Positions 1-6,754 of a stretch of 9,543 nucleotides of DNA are shown here, in pieces. The notes under the pieces are model-generated. The model had not been told where the DNA came from. It saw nothing but the letters and a program-made list of their open reading frames with translations, and did not search any database. Source of the stretch: DSNY01 sp016861185 (GTDB lineage Bacteria > Pseudomonadota > Gammaproteobacteria > Burkholderiales > Burkholderiaceae_F). The stretch is from NCBI GenBank assembly GCA_030263275.1, contig SZOR01000134.1, positions 1 through 9,543 on the forward strand, in the 5' to 3' direction. Both the position numbers and the translations under genes were made by a program. Numbering within the stretch: position 1 is the stretch's first letter; every line of letters begins with the position of its first letter.

Positions 1-29
1 CCCGCCTGCAGCCGACAGCGGCTGCCTGA
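1..29 (+). CDS. possible 3' end of an upstream gene (partial)
   Basis: Frame 3 reads RLQPTAAA and then TGA at 27-29, ending 17 bases before the tolQ start. In many proteobacteria a YbgC-type acyl-CoA thioesterase gene lies directly upstream of tolQ, so this could be its tail. Eight residues are too few to identify a family. The call rests on position only. Confidence 0.3.
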
Positions 30-46
30 TCCTTTCCCCGACCGCC

Positions 47-715
47 ATGACCGCTGCCGCCGATCTCTCGATACTCAAGCTCATCACGCAGGCGACGATC
101 GTCGTGCAATTCGTGATGGCGCTGCTGCTCGTCGTCTCGCTCGCCTCGTGGACGGCGATCTTCAGCAAGGGCTTCGCGATCCGCGGCGCGCGGCGCGAGA
201 CGCTGCGCTTCGAGAGCACGTTCTGGGGAGGCGCCGATCTGGGCGCGCTTTATCAGGCGGCGTCGAACCCGCGCAAGAAGACCGGCGCGCTGGAGCGCAT
301 TTTCGAAGCCGGCATGAGCGAGTTCCTGAAGCTGCGCGGCAAGGGCGACGCGCAGGCGATGCTCGACGGCGCGCGCCGCGCGATGCGCGCCGCCTACCAG
401 CGCGAGATGGACGCGCTCGAGTCGCGGCTGGCTTTCCTTGCATCGGTCGGCTCCGTGAGCCCCTACGTGGGCCTGTTCGGAACCGTGTGGGGGATCATGC
501 ATGCGTTCACGGGGCTCGCGAGCCTCGAGCAGGCCACGCTCGCGACGGTGGCGCCCGGCATCGCCGAGGCGCTGATCGCCACGGCGATCGGTCTGTTCGC
601 CGCGATCCCGGCGGTCGTCGCGTACAACCGCTTCGCGCACGACATCGACCGGCTCGCCAACCGCTTCGAGACCTTCATCGAGGAGTTCTCGAACATCCTG
701 CAGCGGCAGCACTGA
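47..715 (+). CDS. tolQ: TolQ, inner-membrane proton channel subunit of the Tol-Pal system
   Basis: TolQ belongs to the MotA/TolQ/ExbB family. With TolR it forms the proton-motive-force-driven motor that energises TolA, which keeps the outer membrane tied to the cell during constriction. The 222-residue length is typical. Three membrane segments are visible: about residues 13-39 (ITQATIVVQFVMALLLVV onward), 128-156 and 167-195. The family signature GLFGTVWGIM is at 142-151, and PGIAEALIATAIGLFAAIP in the third segment carries the conserved channel-lining threonine region. The cytoplasmic loop lies at about 40-127. No clear Shine-Dalgarno precedes the ATG, but the N-terminus MTAAADLSILKL matches the usual family start. 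It is the first gene of the operon here, and tolR follows after 12 bases. Confidence 0.96.
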   Translation: MTAAADLSILKLITQATIVVQFVMALLLVVSLASWTAIFSKGFAIRGARRETLRFESTFWGGADLGALYQAASNPRKKTGALERIFEAGMSEFLKLRGKGDAQAMLDGARRAMRAAYQREMDALESRLAFLASVGSVSPYVGLFGTVWGIMHAFTGLASLEQATLATVAPGIAEALIATAIGLFAAIPAVVAYNRFAHDIDRLANRFETFIEEFSNILQRQH

Positions 716-727
716 AGAGGCACGGCG

Positions 728-1162
728 ATGGCCCTGCTCGCGCGCAGACAGTCCGGCAGCCGGCGCCGGATGCTGGCCGACATCAACGTCGTGCCCTACA
801 TCGACGTGATGCTGGTGCTCGTGGTGATCCTGATGGTGGCCGCACCGTTCGTGAACCCGAGCCTGGTCAACCTGCCGACCGTCGGCAAGTCCTCGCGCGC
901 GCCGGATCGGCCGCTGGAGATCGTGATCCGTGCCGACGGCCGGCTCACGCTGCGCGAGGTCGGCAAGGAACTCGCGAATGACCTGCCGGGCGCGGTGGCG
1001 GCAATCAAGAAGCGCCAGCAGGCGAGGAAGGATCAGCCGCCGCCGGTGGTGATCGCCGCCGACAAGGACGTGCGCTACGACCACGTGATGAAGGTGATGG
1101 ACGCGCTGCAGAAGGAAGGCGTGGCGCGCGTCGGCCTGTCCGTGAAGCCGCCGACCCCGTAG
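728..1162 (+). CDS. tolR: TolR, proton-coupling partner of TolQ
   Basis: TolR is an ExbD/TolR family protein with one membrane helix and a periplasmic domain. It works as a dimer inside the TolQ ring and binds peptidoglycan when activated. In this 144-residue protein the motif ADINVVPYIDVMLVLVVILM (residues 17-36) contains Asp26, which aligns with the proton-carrying aspartate of the family (Asp23 in E. coli). The periplasmic domain runs from about 60 to 140, with PPPVVIAADKDVRYDHVMKV at 104-123 as a typical ExbD/TolR stretch. The start is supported by AGAGG a few bases upstream of the ATG. Spacing to tolQ is 12 bases, consistent with co-transcription and with the two proteins being needed in fixed ratio. 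Confidence 0.95.
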   Translation: MALLARRQSGSRRRMLADINVVPYIDVMLVLVVILMVAAPFVNPSLVNLPTVGKSSRAPDRPLEIVIRADGRLTLREVGKELANDLPGAVAAIKKRQQARKDQPPPVVIAADKDVRYDHVMKVMDALQKEGVARVGLSVKPPTP

Positions 1163-1211
1163 TGCCGCCGGCCGCGTTGAACCGCAGCAACGCCCGCGCC
1201 GATCGACTCCG

Positions 1212-2042
1212 ATGACCACCGCCGTCCTGCACCGACCGCGCCTGCCCGGCGAGCAGCACAACACGCTGTCGTCGTTCGCGCTGGCGCTCGCGATGCACGC
1301 GCTGCTGTTCGGCGGGCTGTCGCTGGTCGTCCAGTGGCGTACGCAGCCCGAAGCGCCCGTCGTGGCCGAGCTGTGGGGCAGCCTGCCGCCGATCGAAGTG
1401 CCGGCGCCGCCGCCCGCACCACCGCCGCCTGCGCCGAAGGTCGAGCCCGAACCCGAGCGGCGCGACGCCGACATCGTCGTCAAGCAGCAGAAGAAGGAGC
1501 CGCCCAAAGTCGAGCCTGACACCAAGAAGCTCGAGGAGGAGAAGCGCCGGATCGAAGAGGAGAAGAAGCGGATCGAGGACGAGAAGAAGCGCGTCGAGGC
1601 GGAGAAGAAGAAGCTCGAAGCCGAGCGCAAGCGCGCCGAAGCGAAGCTCGCGGCCGAACGCGAAGCGCAGCGCAAGGCCGAGGTCGAGCGCCTTCTCGCG
1701 CAGGCGGGCAGCGCGCAGGGGACGCCAACGGCGCAGACCGGACCGACCGGCGGCGCGCGCGGCAGCGCCGAATACGCTGCGCGGCTCGTCGCCTATATCA
1801 AGCAGTTCATCGTCTTCCCCGTGCCCGAGGGTACGTCGCCGCAGATCTACGCCGAGTTCGAAGTCGAGCTGCTGCCCACCGGCGAACAGGCGCGCGTGCG
1901 GCTGGTCAAACCGAGCGGTCTCGCGGGCTACGACGCAGCGGTCGAGCGCGCCATCGCGCGCGCCAATCCGTTTCCGCGTAAACCGGACGGCACCGTCGAC
2001 CGTGTAGTGACCATCCGTTTTTATCCCGTCGAGAGGCGATGA
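1212..2042 (+). CDS. tolA: TolA, periplasm-spanning force transducer (short form)
   Basis: TolA links the TolQR motor to TolB and Pal at the outer membrane. Residues about 19-41 (LSSFALALAMHALLFGGL onward) form the single N-terminal membrane anchor, including the SxxxH-type motif (S21 or S20 with H29) seen in TonB/TolA anchors. A proline-rich stretch follows (60-80). Then comes a highly charged EEKKRIEDEKKRVEAEKK-type helix (about 104-165) and a glycine-rich hinge (166-185). The C-terminal TonB-like domain (186-276) has EYAARLVAYIKQFIVFPVPE and ends TIRFYPVERR. At 276 residues it is much shorter than E. coli TolA (421), nearly all the difference being in the helical middle domain. A 49-base gap separates it from tolR and I see no good Shine-Dalgarno, so the start is chosen from the anchor topology. 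Confidence 0.93.
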   Translation: MTTAVLHRPRLPGEQHNTLSSFALALAMHALLFGGLSLVVQWRTQPEAPVVAELWGSLPPIEVPAPPPAPPPPAPKVEPEPERRDADIVVKQQKKEPPKVEPDTKKLEEEKRRIEEEKKRIEDEKKRVEAEKKKLEAERKRAEAKLAAEREAQRKAEVERLLAQAGSAQGTPTAQTGPTGGARGSAEYAARLVAYIKQFIVFPVPEGTSPQIYAEFEVELLPTGEQARVRLVKPSGLAGYDAAVERAIARANPFPRKPDGTVDRVVTIRFYPVERR

Positions 2043-2072
2043 CGTACGTACAGTCCACAGGACATCGCTCCC

Positions 2073-2078
2073 TATAAT
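2073..2078 (+). promoter_or_regulatory. candidate -10 box (TATAAT) of an internal promoter for tolB
   Basis: A perfect TATAAT stands nine bases before the tolB ATG in an otherwise very GC-rich sequence. No recognisable -35 box is present at 15-19 base spacing. The expected transcription start would fall around 2085, leaving only about three bases of leader. The 14 bases from the second base of the -10 (ATAATCGCGCGCTC) match those of the tRNA-Lys promoter at all but one position. That similarity is what makes this more than a chance hexamer. Confidence 0.4.
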
Positions 2079-2087
2079 CGCGCGCTC

Positions 2088-3368
2088 ATGATTCGATCGT
2101 TCCGTATCGCGCGTTCCTTCGCGTTCGCCCTCGTTGTGCTCGCCGGCGCCGCCGACGCGCAGCTTCGCGTCGAGATCACCGGCGTCGGATCGAACCAGTT
2201 TCCGATCGCGGTCGCCAACTTCCAGCGCGACGGTCAGGTGCCGCAGGAGGTCGACGCGATCATCCGTGCCAACCTGCAGCGCTCGGGGCTGTTCCGCCTG
2301 ATCGATACGGGCGGCGCCGCGCTCCCGGAAAACGCCGCCGTCGCGCACGGCGAATGGAAGGCGCGCGGCGCCGACGCGCTGGTGGTCGGTTCGATCGCGC
2401 GGCTCGCCGACGGCCGCTTCGACATCCGCTTCCGGCTGTACGACACCGTCAAGCAGGTGCAGCTCGACGGGCTGTCGTACGTCAGCACCGCGAACGACCT
2501 GCGGCTGAACGCGCATCGCATCTCGGACCGCATCTACGAGAAACTGACCGGCGACAAGGGCGTGTTCGCGACGCGCATCGCCTACGTCGTGCAGCTCGGC
2601 CGCAATCAGTACGAACTGCACGTCGCCGACGCCGACGGCGGCAACGCGCAGCCCGCGCTGCGTTCGCGCGAGCCGATCATCTCGCCGGCGTGGTCGTTCG
2701 ACGGTGCGCGGCTCGCGTACGTGTCGTTCGAGTCGCAGAAGCCGGTCGTCTACGTGCACACGCTGGCCACCGGCGAGCGCAGGGCGGTGGCCAATTTCCG
2801 CGGCAGCAACAGCGCGCCGGCGTGGTCGCCCGACGGCAGGACACTCGCGGTCGTGCTGACGCGCGACGGGATCTCGCAGATCTACTCGATCGGCGTGGAC
2901 GGCAACAACCTGCGGCGCCTGACCAACTCCGGCGCGATCGACACCGAGCCGGTGTTCTCGCCCGACGGCCGCCATATCTATTTCACGTCGGACCGCGGCG
3001 GCGGGCCGCAGATCTACCGGATGAGCCCGACCGGCGCCGACGTACAGCGCGTGACCTTCAACGGCGACTACAACGTGTCGCCGCGCGTCAGCCCCGACGG
3101 CCGGCAGATCGCCTATGTCGGCCGCCGCGACGGCCGCTTCCAGGTACACGTGATGGAACTCGCCACCGGGCAGGAGCTCGCGGTGACCGACACCGTGATG
3201 GACGAGTCGCCGAGCTTCGCGCCCAACGGTCGCCTGCTGCTGTACGCGACCGAAGTCAACGGCCGCGGCATCCTGGCGTCGGCATCGACCGACGGCCGCG
3301 TGCGCACGCGCCTCTCGGGCCCGAGCGGCGACGTGCGCGAACCGACCTGGGGACCTTTCACCAAATAG
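2088..3368 (+). CDS. tolB: TolB, periplasmic beta-propeller of the Tol-Pal system
   Basis: TolB is a soluble periplasmic protein that binds Pal and TolA in turn, so that Pal can be released from or loaded onto peptidoglycan. The 426-residue product has a Sec signal peptide, residues 1-24, probably cleaved at ADA|QLRVEI. An N-terminal alpha/beta domain follows (about 26-160) and then a six-bladed propeller. PD40-type blade motifs are visible at 199-212, 243-257 (APAWSPDGRTLAVV), 287-300 (EPVFSPDGRHIYFT), 331-344 (SPRVSPDGRQIAYV), 374-388 and 417-423. The ATG at 2088 is the only start that gives a whole signal peptide. No Shine-Dalgarno is visible ahead of it, so translation may be leaderless from the nearby TATAAT or depend on tolA readthrough. 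The stop lies 18 bases before pal. Confidence 0.96.
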   Translation: MIRSFRIARSFAFALVVLAGAADAQLRVEITGVGSNQFPIAVANFQRDGQVPQEVDAIIRANLQRSGLFRLIDTGGAALPENAAVAHGEWKARGADALVVGSIARLADGRFDIRFRLYDTVKQVQLDGLSYVSTANDLRLNAHRISDRIYEKLTGDKGVFATRIAYVVQLGRNQYELHVADADGGNAQPALRSREPIISPAWSFDGARLAYVSFESQKPVVYVHTLATGERRAVANFRGSNSAPAWSPDGRTLAVVLTRDGISQIYSIGVDGNNLRRLTNSGAIDTEPVFSPDGRHIYFTSDRGGGPQIYRMSPTGADVQRVTFNGDYNVSPRVSPDGRQIAYVGRRDGRFQVHVMELATGQELAVTDTVMDESPSFAPNGRLLLYATEVNGRGILASASTDGRVRTRLSGPSGDVREPTWGPFTK

Positions 3369-3386
3369 ACAAAAGGAGAGCGCCAC

Positions 3387-3920
3387 ATGCAGAACGCACG
3401 CATCCTCACCCTTGGCCTGGCCGCCCTGTTCATGGCCGGCTGCGCGACGACGCAGCTCGAAGAACCGAAGCCCGCGCCGGTAACCGAAAAACCCGCGCCG
3501 GCCCCCGCGCCCGCGCCGGCCCCGGGACCGGTCACGCGCGCCGAACCCGCGCCGCAGCCGATCGACCCGCTGAACGATCCGAAGAGCCCGCTCGCCAAGC
3601 GCGAAGTGTTCTTCGACTTCGACAAGTTCGACATCAAGCCCGAGTTCACCGGGCTGGTCGAGGCGCACGGCCGCTACCTGGCCCAGCGCAAGGACCGCCG
3701 CGTCGTGATCGAAGGCAACGCCGACGAGCGCGGGAGCCGCGAGTACAACCTCGCCCTCGGCCAGAAGCGCGCCGACGCGGTCCGCAGCCGCCTGCAGATC
3801 CTCGGTGCCACCGCCGCGCAGATCGAGACGATCAGCTACGGCGAGGAGCGGCCGCGCTGCAAGGAGGGCAACGAGTCGTGCTGGTCGCAGAACCGCCGCG
3901 CCGACATCGTCTACAAGTGA
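3387..3920 (+). CDS. pal: Pal, peptidoglycan-associated outer-membrane lipoprotein
   Basis: Pal is the outer-membrane anchor of the Tol-Pal system. It binds peptidoglycan through an OmpA-like domain and TolB in competition. In the 177 residues I see a lipoprotein signal with lipobox FMAGC, Cys19 being the lipidated residue. A flexible Pro/Ala linker follows, including the run APAPAPAPAP around 37-46. The OmpA-like domain runs from about 73 to 177 with VFFDFDKFDIKPEF and the peptidoglycan-binding signature GNADERGSREYNLALGQKRA (110-129). Two cysteines near the end (158 and 165) could form a disulfide. The C-terminus ESCWSQNRRADIVYK is characteristic of beta- and related proteobacterial Pal. 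A strong ribosome site (AAAGGAGA, about seven bases before the ATG) fits the high level at which Pal is normally made. Confidence 0.97.
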   Translation: MQNARILTLGLAALFMAGCATTQLEEPKPAPVTEKPAPAPAPAPAPGPVTRAEPAPQPIDPLNDPKSPLAKREVFFDFDKFDIKPEFTGLVEAHGRYLAQRKDRRVVIEGNADERGSREYNLALGQKRADAVRSRLQILGATAAQIETISYGEERPRCKEGNESCWSQNRRADIVYK

Positions 3921-3951
3921 CCGGTGACCCGTGTCCGCTGAACGCTCCCGC

Positions 3952-4740
3952 ATGAACGCCGCCGCGCGCGCGGCGCGTGTGCTGCTCGTGGCCGCCGCCG
4001 CGCTGGCGGCGGCCGCACCGGCGCACGCGCTGTTCGGCGACGACGAGGCGCGCAAGGCCATCCTCGACCTGCGCAAGAAGGTCGACGAGCAGAACCAGGC
4101 GCTCGCGCAGAAGGACGCCGAGCTGGCCGCGCGGCTGGAGCGGCTCGAAGCGGCCAACCGCGCGCAGCTCGAGTTCGCCAACACGATCGACGCGCTCCGG
4201 CGCGAGATCGCGCAGCTGCGCGGCCAGGTCGAGCAGCTTGCGCACGAAGTCGCCACGCTGCAGAAGCGCAACCGCGATCTGTACGGCGACCTCGACGCGC
4301 GGCTGAAGAAGCTGGAGCCGACGACGGCCACGGTCGACGGCAAGCAGGCGCAGGTCGAACGCAGCGAGCAGGCCGCGTTCGACGCCGCGCTCGCGCAGTT
4401 CCGCGCGAGCGACTTCAAAGGCGCGATCGCGAGCCTGCAGACCTTCCTGGCGCGCTACCCGCAGTCGGCGTACGCCGCCTCGGCGCACTACTGGCTCGGC
4501 AACTCGCACTTCGCGCTGAAGGACTACAAGGCGGCGATCTCCGCGCTGCAGGTCGTCCCCGAGCGCTACCGCGATTCGCCGCGCGCACCCGAGGCGCTGC
4601 TGAACATCGCCGCCAGCCAGATCGAGCTGAACGACAAGAAGTCGGCGCGCAGCACCTTGAACCGGATCATCAAGGAGTATCCGGACAGCGAGGCGGCGAA
4701 GCTCGCGAAGGAGCGGTTGCCCTCCACCGCGCTGCGCTGA
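3952..4740 (+). CDS. cpoB: CpoB/YbgF, periplasmic coiled-coil TPR protein of the Tol-Pal system
   Basis: CpoB binds TolA and couples Tol-Pal function to peptidoglycan synthesis at the division site. From the ATG at 3952 the product is 262 residues: a signal peptide (1-26, cleavage about AHA|LFGDD), a long charged coiled coil that trimerises the protein (about 32-121), and tetratricopeptide-type helices from about 141 to 262. Within these, YPQSAYAASAHYWLGNSHFA and YPDSEAAKLAKERL are the typical YbgF repeats. An in-frame GTG at 3931 would add seven residues (MSAERSR). I prefer the ATG because it puts the arginine-containing n-region of the signal peptide in the normal place; neither start has a clear Shine-Dalgarno. 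It is the last gene of the operon, 31 bases after pal. Confidence 0.93.
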   Translation: MNAAARAARVLLVAAAALAAAAPAHALFGDDEARKAILDLRKKVDEQNQALAQKDAELAARLERLEAANRAQLEFANTIDALRREIAQLRGQVEQLAHEVATLQKRNRDLYGDLDARLKKLEPTTATVDGKQAQVERSEQAAFDAALAQFRASDFKGAIASLQTFLARYPQSAYAASAHYWLGNSHFALKDYKAAISALQVVPERYRDSPRAPEALLNIAASQIELNDKKSARSTLNRIIKEYPDSEAAKLAKERLPSTALR

Positions 4741-4772
4741 GCGCGATCGTCCTCGGCCGCTCACCGTCGGCC

Positions 4773-4785
4773 GTCGGACACCGAC
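4773..4785. other. small GC-rich stem-loop after cpoB
   Basis: GTCGG (4773-4777) can pair with CCGAC (4781-4785) around an ACA loop. It lies 33 bases after the tol operon ends and could help end transcription, but no T-run follows, so I do not call a terminator. Nothing else in 4741-4873 looks like a gene or a clear signal. Confidence 0.2.
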
Positions 4786-4873
4786 CGAAGAGGCGGCGCC
4801 GGTTCTTTCGCTGCGTATTCCATCGACGCCGGAAGCGGCTTTCAGACAGGTGCGCGCGGTAGCATGAGGCCGC

Positions 4874-4891
4874 GTCCTGAGCCTGTCGAAG
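4874..4891. repeat. fragment of a widespread dispersed intergenic repeat
   Basis: The sequence GTCCTGAGCCTGTCGAAG matches the core of a short repeat that I recall from intergenic regions of many GC-rich proteobacteria, often met as CTTCGACAGGCTCAGGAC on the other strand. Only one copy, without its usual inverted partner, is in this window. It argues that the following gene does not start at the GTG at 4893, because the repeat runs right up to it. Confidence 0.55.
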
Positions 4892-4946
4892 AGTGCGCCG
4901 CGTTCGCGCCGGTGCGCGTTTCCCCGGTCGCATCGAGCTGTCTGCC

Positions 4947-6071
4947 GTGACCACCGTCTCCGTCGAGGATCTGCCCGCGCTTGCCGCGACCGTCGTGGCG
5001 TCGAGCTTCGCGCTCGCCTTCGTGTTCGGGGCCGTCGCGCAGCGCACGGGCTTCTGCACGATGGGCGCGGTCGCCGACGTCGTCAACTTCGGCGACTGGA
5101 CGCGCATGCGGCAGTGGCTGCTCGCGATCGCGGTGGCCGTGCTCGCCACCAACGGCATGGCCGCAGCCGGCGTCATCGACCTGTCCGACGCGTTCTACAC
5201 GACGCCGCGCTTCACACCGCTCGCCTACGTCGTCGGCGGGCTGCTGTTCGGCTTCGGCATGGTGCTCGCCGGCGGCTGCGGCAGCCGGACCGTCGTCCGC
5301 GCCGGCGGCGGCAGCCTGAAGTCGCTCGTGGTTTTCCTCGTGCTCGGACTGTCGGCCTACATCTCCCTGCGCGGCGCGTTCGCCGTCGTTCGCGTCTACG
5401 GCATCGAACCGGTCGGCGTCGAACTGCCGACCCACCAGGACCTGCCTTCGCTGCTCGCGGCGGCGACCGGAGTCGCCAGGCCGACGCTGCAATGGGCTCT
5501 GGGGCTGCTGGTAGGCGGCGCGCTGCTCGCCTTCGCGCTCGCTCGCCGCGACTTCCTGCACTTCGACAACCTGCTCGCCGGCATCGCCGTCGGCGGCGTC
5601 ATCGCCGGCGTGTGGTTCGTGTCCGGCTACGTCGGGCGGCTCGACGAGCATCCGGTCACGATCGAGGAGGCCTTCGTCGCCACCAACTCCGGACGGATGG
5701 AATCGCTGTCCTTCGTCGCACCGGTCGCCTATACGCTCGACTGGCTGATGTTCTTCAGCGATCGCAGCAAGGTCATCACGCTCGGCGTGGCCGGCGTGCT
5801 CGGCACGTTCGCCGGTTCTGCCGCCTATGCGCTCGCGAGCGGCCGCTTCCGGTTCGAGGGCTTCAGCGATACCGAGGACACCGCCAACCACCTGGTCGGC
5901 GCCACCCTGATGGGCTTCGGCGGCGTCACCGCGCTCGGCTGCACGATCGGCCAGGGGTTGAGCGGCGTCTCGACGCTCGCGATCGGCTCGCTGCTTGCGT
6001 TCGCGTCGATCGTCGCCGGCGCCGTGGCCGGCGTGAAGTATCAGGCGTGGCGTATCGAGCGCAGCGGCTGA
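4947..6071 (+). CDS. YeeE/YedE family sulfur (probably thiosulfate) transporter
   Basis: This is a 374-residue membrane protein of the sulfur-transport family YeeE/YedE (Pfam PF04143), whose characterised member TsuA takes up thiosulfate through a pore lined by cysteines. The fold is two inverted halves. The first carries AQRTGFCTMGAVADVVNFGD (31-50) and GFGMVLAGGCGSRTVVRAGG (102-121). The second carries FGGVTALGCTIGQGLSG (324-340). Cys37, Cys111 and Cys332 correspond to the three conserved cysteines of the family, so the protein looks intact. About eight or nine hydrophobic segments are visible. I chose GTG 4947 over the upstream GTG 4893 because the latter abuts a dispersed repeat and adds an arginine-rich, unrelated leader. 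No TusA-like sulfur carrier gene is adjacent, so the exact substrate is inferred. Confidence 0.88.
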   Translation: MTTVSVEDLPALAATVVASSFALAFVFGAVAQRTGFCTMGAVADVVNFGDWTRMRQWLLAIAVAVLATNGMAAAGVIDLSDAFYTTPRFTPLAYVVGGLLFGFGMVLAGGCGSRTVVRAGGGSLKSLVVFLVLGLSAYISLRGAFAVVRVYGIEPVGVELPTHQDLPSLLAAATGVARPTLQWALGLLVGGALLAFALARRDFLHFDNLLAGIAVGGVIAGVWFVSGYVGRLDEHPVTIEEAFVATNSGRMESLSFVAPVAYTLDWLMFFSDRSKVITLGVAGVLGTFAGSAAYALASGRFRFEGFSDTEDTANHLVGATLMGFGGVTALGCTIGQGLSGVSTLAIGSLLAFASIVAGAVAGVKYQAWRIERSG

Positions 6072-6100
6072 TGAGTTGGGAGACGCGCCGCGTGACTCGT

Positions 6101-6129
6101 TTGACTCGCGTCCCACCGACCGGGATAAT
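6101..6129 (+). promoter_or_regulatory. sigma-70 promoter of tRNA-Lys
   Basis: TTGACT (6101-6106) and GATAAT (6124-6129) are separated by exactly 17 bases. Both are one base from consensus. A GC-rich discriminator (CGCGCCC) follows, so transcription should begin near 6136, about 53 bases before the mature tRNA. GC-rich discriminators are typical of stable-RNA promoters that are turned down by ppGpp in the stringent response; that regulation is an inference here. Confidence 0.8.
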
Positions 6130-6188
6130 CGCGCCCTCGCAATTCGGTCGGCCACCGAACGTCTTCGCGCCGACTGTCTACTCCGGGC

Positions 6189-6264
6189 GGGTCGTTAGCT
6201 CAGTCGGTAGAGCAGCGGACTTTTAATCCGTTGGTCGAAGGTTCGAATCCTTCACGACCCACCA
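6189..6264 (+). tRNA. tRNA-Lys (anticodon TTT), CCA encoded
   Basis: All elements of the cloverleaf can be laid out. The acceptor stem is GGGTCGT (6189-6195) with ACGACCC (6254-6260), fully paired. The D arm is GCTC/GAGC (6198-6201, 6210-6213). The anticodon stem is GCGGA/TCCGT (6215-6219, 6227-6231) with loop CTTTTAA and anticodon TTT at 6222-6224. The T arm is GAAGG/CCTTC around TTCGAAT (6237-6253). The discriminator is A6261 and CCA follows at 6262-6264. The gene is intact. Its 3' end marks the switch from core + strand genes to - strand accessory genes, which suggests it served as an integration site. Confidence 0.97.
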
Positions 6265-6299
6265 GCAAACAAGCGGATCTTCGCGGTAGCAATCACTAA

Positions 6300-6355
6300 C
6301 GGAGATCCTTGTCTCCGCCAATTAGTCCCCGTTCCGGTCCCCGTTTGCTCGGAAC
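6300..6355. other. structured spacer with hairpins and direct repeats, possible attachment-site flank
   Basis: Just after tRNA-Lys, CGGAG (6300-6304) pairs with CTCCG (6313-6317). TCCCCGTT occurs twice, 12 bases apart (6326-6333 and 6338-6345). GTTCCG (6331-6336) pairs with CGGAAC (6350-6355). Short direct repeats beside a tRNA 3' end are what integrase arm sites look like, but a tRNA terminator is also possible, although no T-run is present. No gene is seen in 6265-6397. Confidence 0.3.
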
Positions 6356-6378
6356 CATGGAGCGGTCAACGCGTCGGC

Positions 6379-6399
6379 GATTCGGCATCGGCGCGAATC
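6379..6399. other. stem-loop across the stop codon of the leftward exported-protein gene
   Basis: GATTCG (6379-6384) and CGAATC (6394-6399) can pair around a nine-base loop. On the - strand the stem includes part of the TGA stop of the gene at 6398-6754. It could protect or end that transcript, which converges on the tRNA. No T-run follows, so the terminator role is uncertain. Confidence 0.22.
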
Positions 6400-6754
6400 A
6401 CGGCCATGGCTTTCTTCCGCCTAACTCGCCGAGAAGTTCGACGACGCCGTGATAAACCTTGTCGAGAGGGTTGGCTCGGCAGTATTTGTCGAGATAGGCC
6501 GAGATCGTGGCGCCGTCCGGCATACGGTCTGGCGGGATGGGCCGCTCACTGGCGAATAGGTTGTAGCTGGATAGAAAGCCGCTTGACCACTGGGCAAACT
6601 GCAGCGCAGAAGCGCGGTCGTTTTCCCTTCGGACTTCAAGGTACTTGCCGCAACCGACTGCGCCTGCGCCATCGACGGCCTTGCGTTCCGCGGCCAGCGC
6701 ACTCAAGCAGGACGACAGCGCAATCACATAGGCGAGACGGCGATGGCTTTGCAT
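6398..6754 (-). CDS. small exported protein with two cysteines, HdeA/Rap1a-like features
   Basis: The product is 118 residues. The N-terminus MQSHRRLAYVIALSSCLSALAA is an export signal. It can be read as a Sec signal cleaved near ALAA|ERK, or as a lipoprotein signal through LSSC at 13-16. The mature part keeps Cys35 and Cys92, enough for one disulfide. Its pattern (GCGKYLE, then QFAQWSSGFLSSYN, then YLDKYCRANPLDKV) resembles small periplasmic proteins of the HdeA and Rap1a/Tai type, but I recognise the style and not a sure family member. The start is well supported by AAGGAGG four bases before the ATG. It is the last gene before the tRNA, transcribed toward it, in the position of prophage cargo. 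Acid chaperone, immunity or exclusion roles are all possible and none is shown. Confidence 0.72.
   Translation of the reverse strand: MQSHRRLAYVIALSSCLSALAAERKAVDGAGAVGCGKYLEVRRENDRASALQFAQWSSGFLSSYNLFASERPIPPDRMPDGATISAYLDKYCRANPLDKVYHGVVELLGELGGRKPWP

Noticed and set aside
1005..4418. A 1137-codon open frame on the - strand, antisense to tolR (its end), tolA, tolB, pal and most of cpoB
   Set aside because: It is a shadow of strong third-codon GC bias. Its product is low-complexity (Arg, Ala, Leu, Asp, Val) with no domain, and the + strand genes are certain.
6077..6115. Inverted repeat TGGGA..CGCG / CGCGTCCCA after the sulfur transporter, considered as a terminator
   Set aside because: It has a two-base bulge, a 19-base loop and no T-run, and it overlaps the -35 box of the tRNA promoter.
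4842..6155. A 437-codon open frame on the - strand across the sulfur transporter
   Set aside because: It is composed of Arg/Glu/Asp/Ala/Gly-rich shadow sequence, while the + strand frame has clear membrane segments and the family cysteines.
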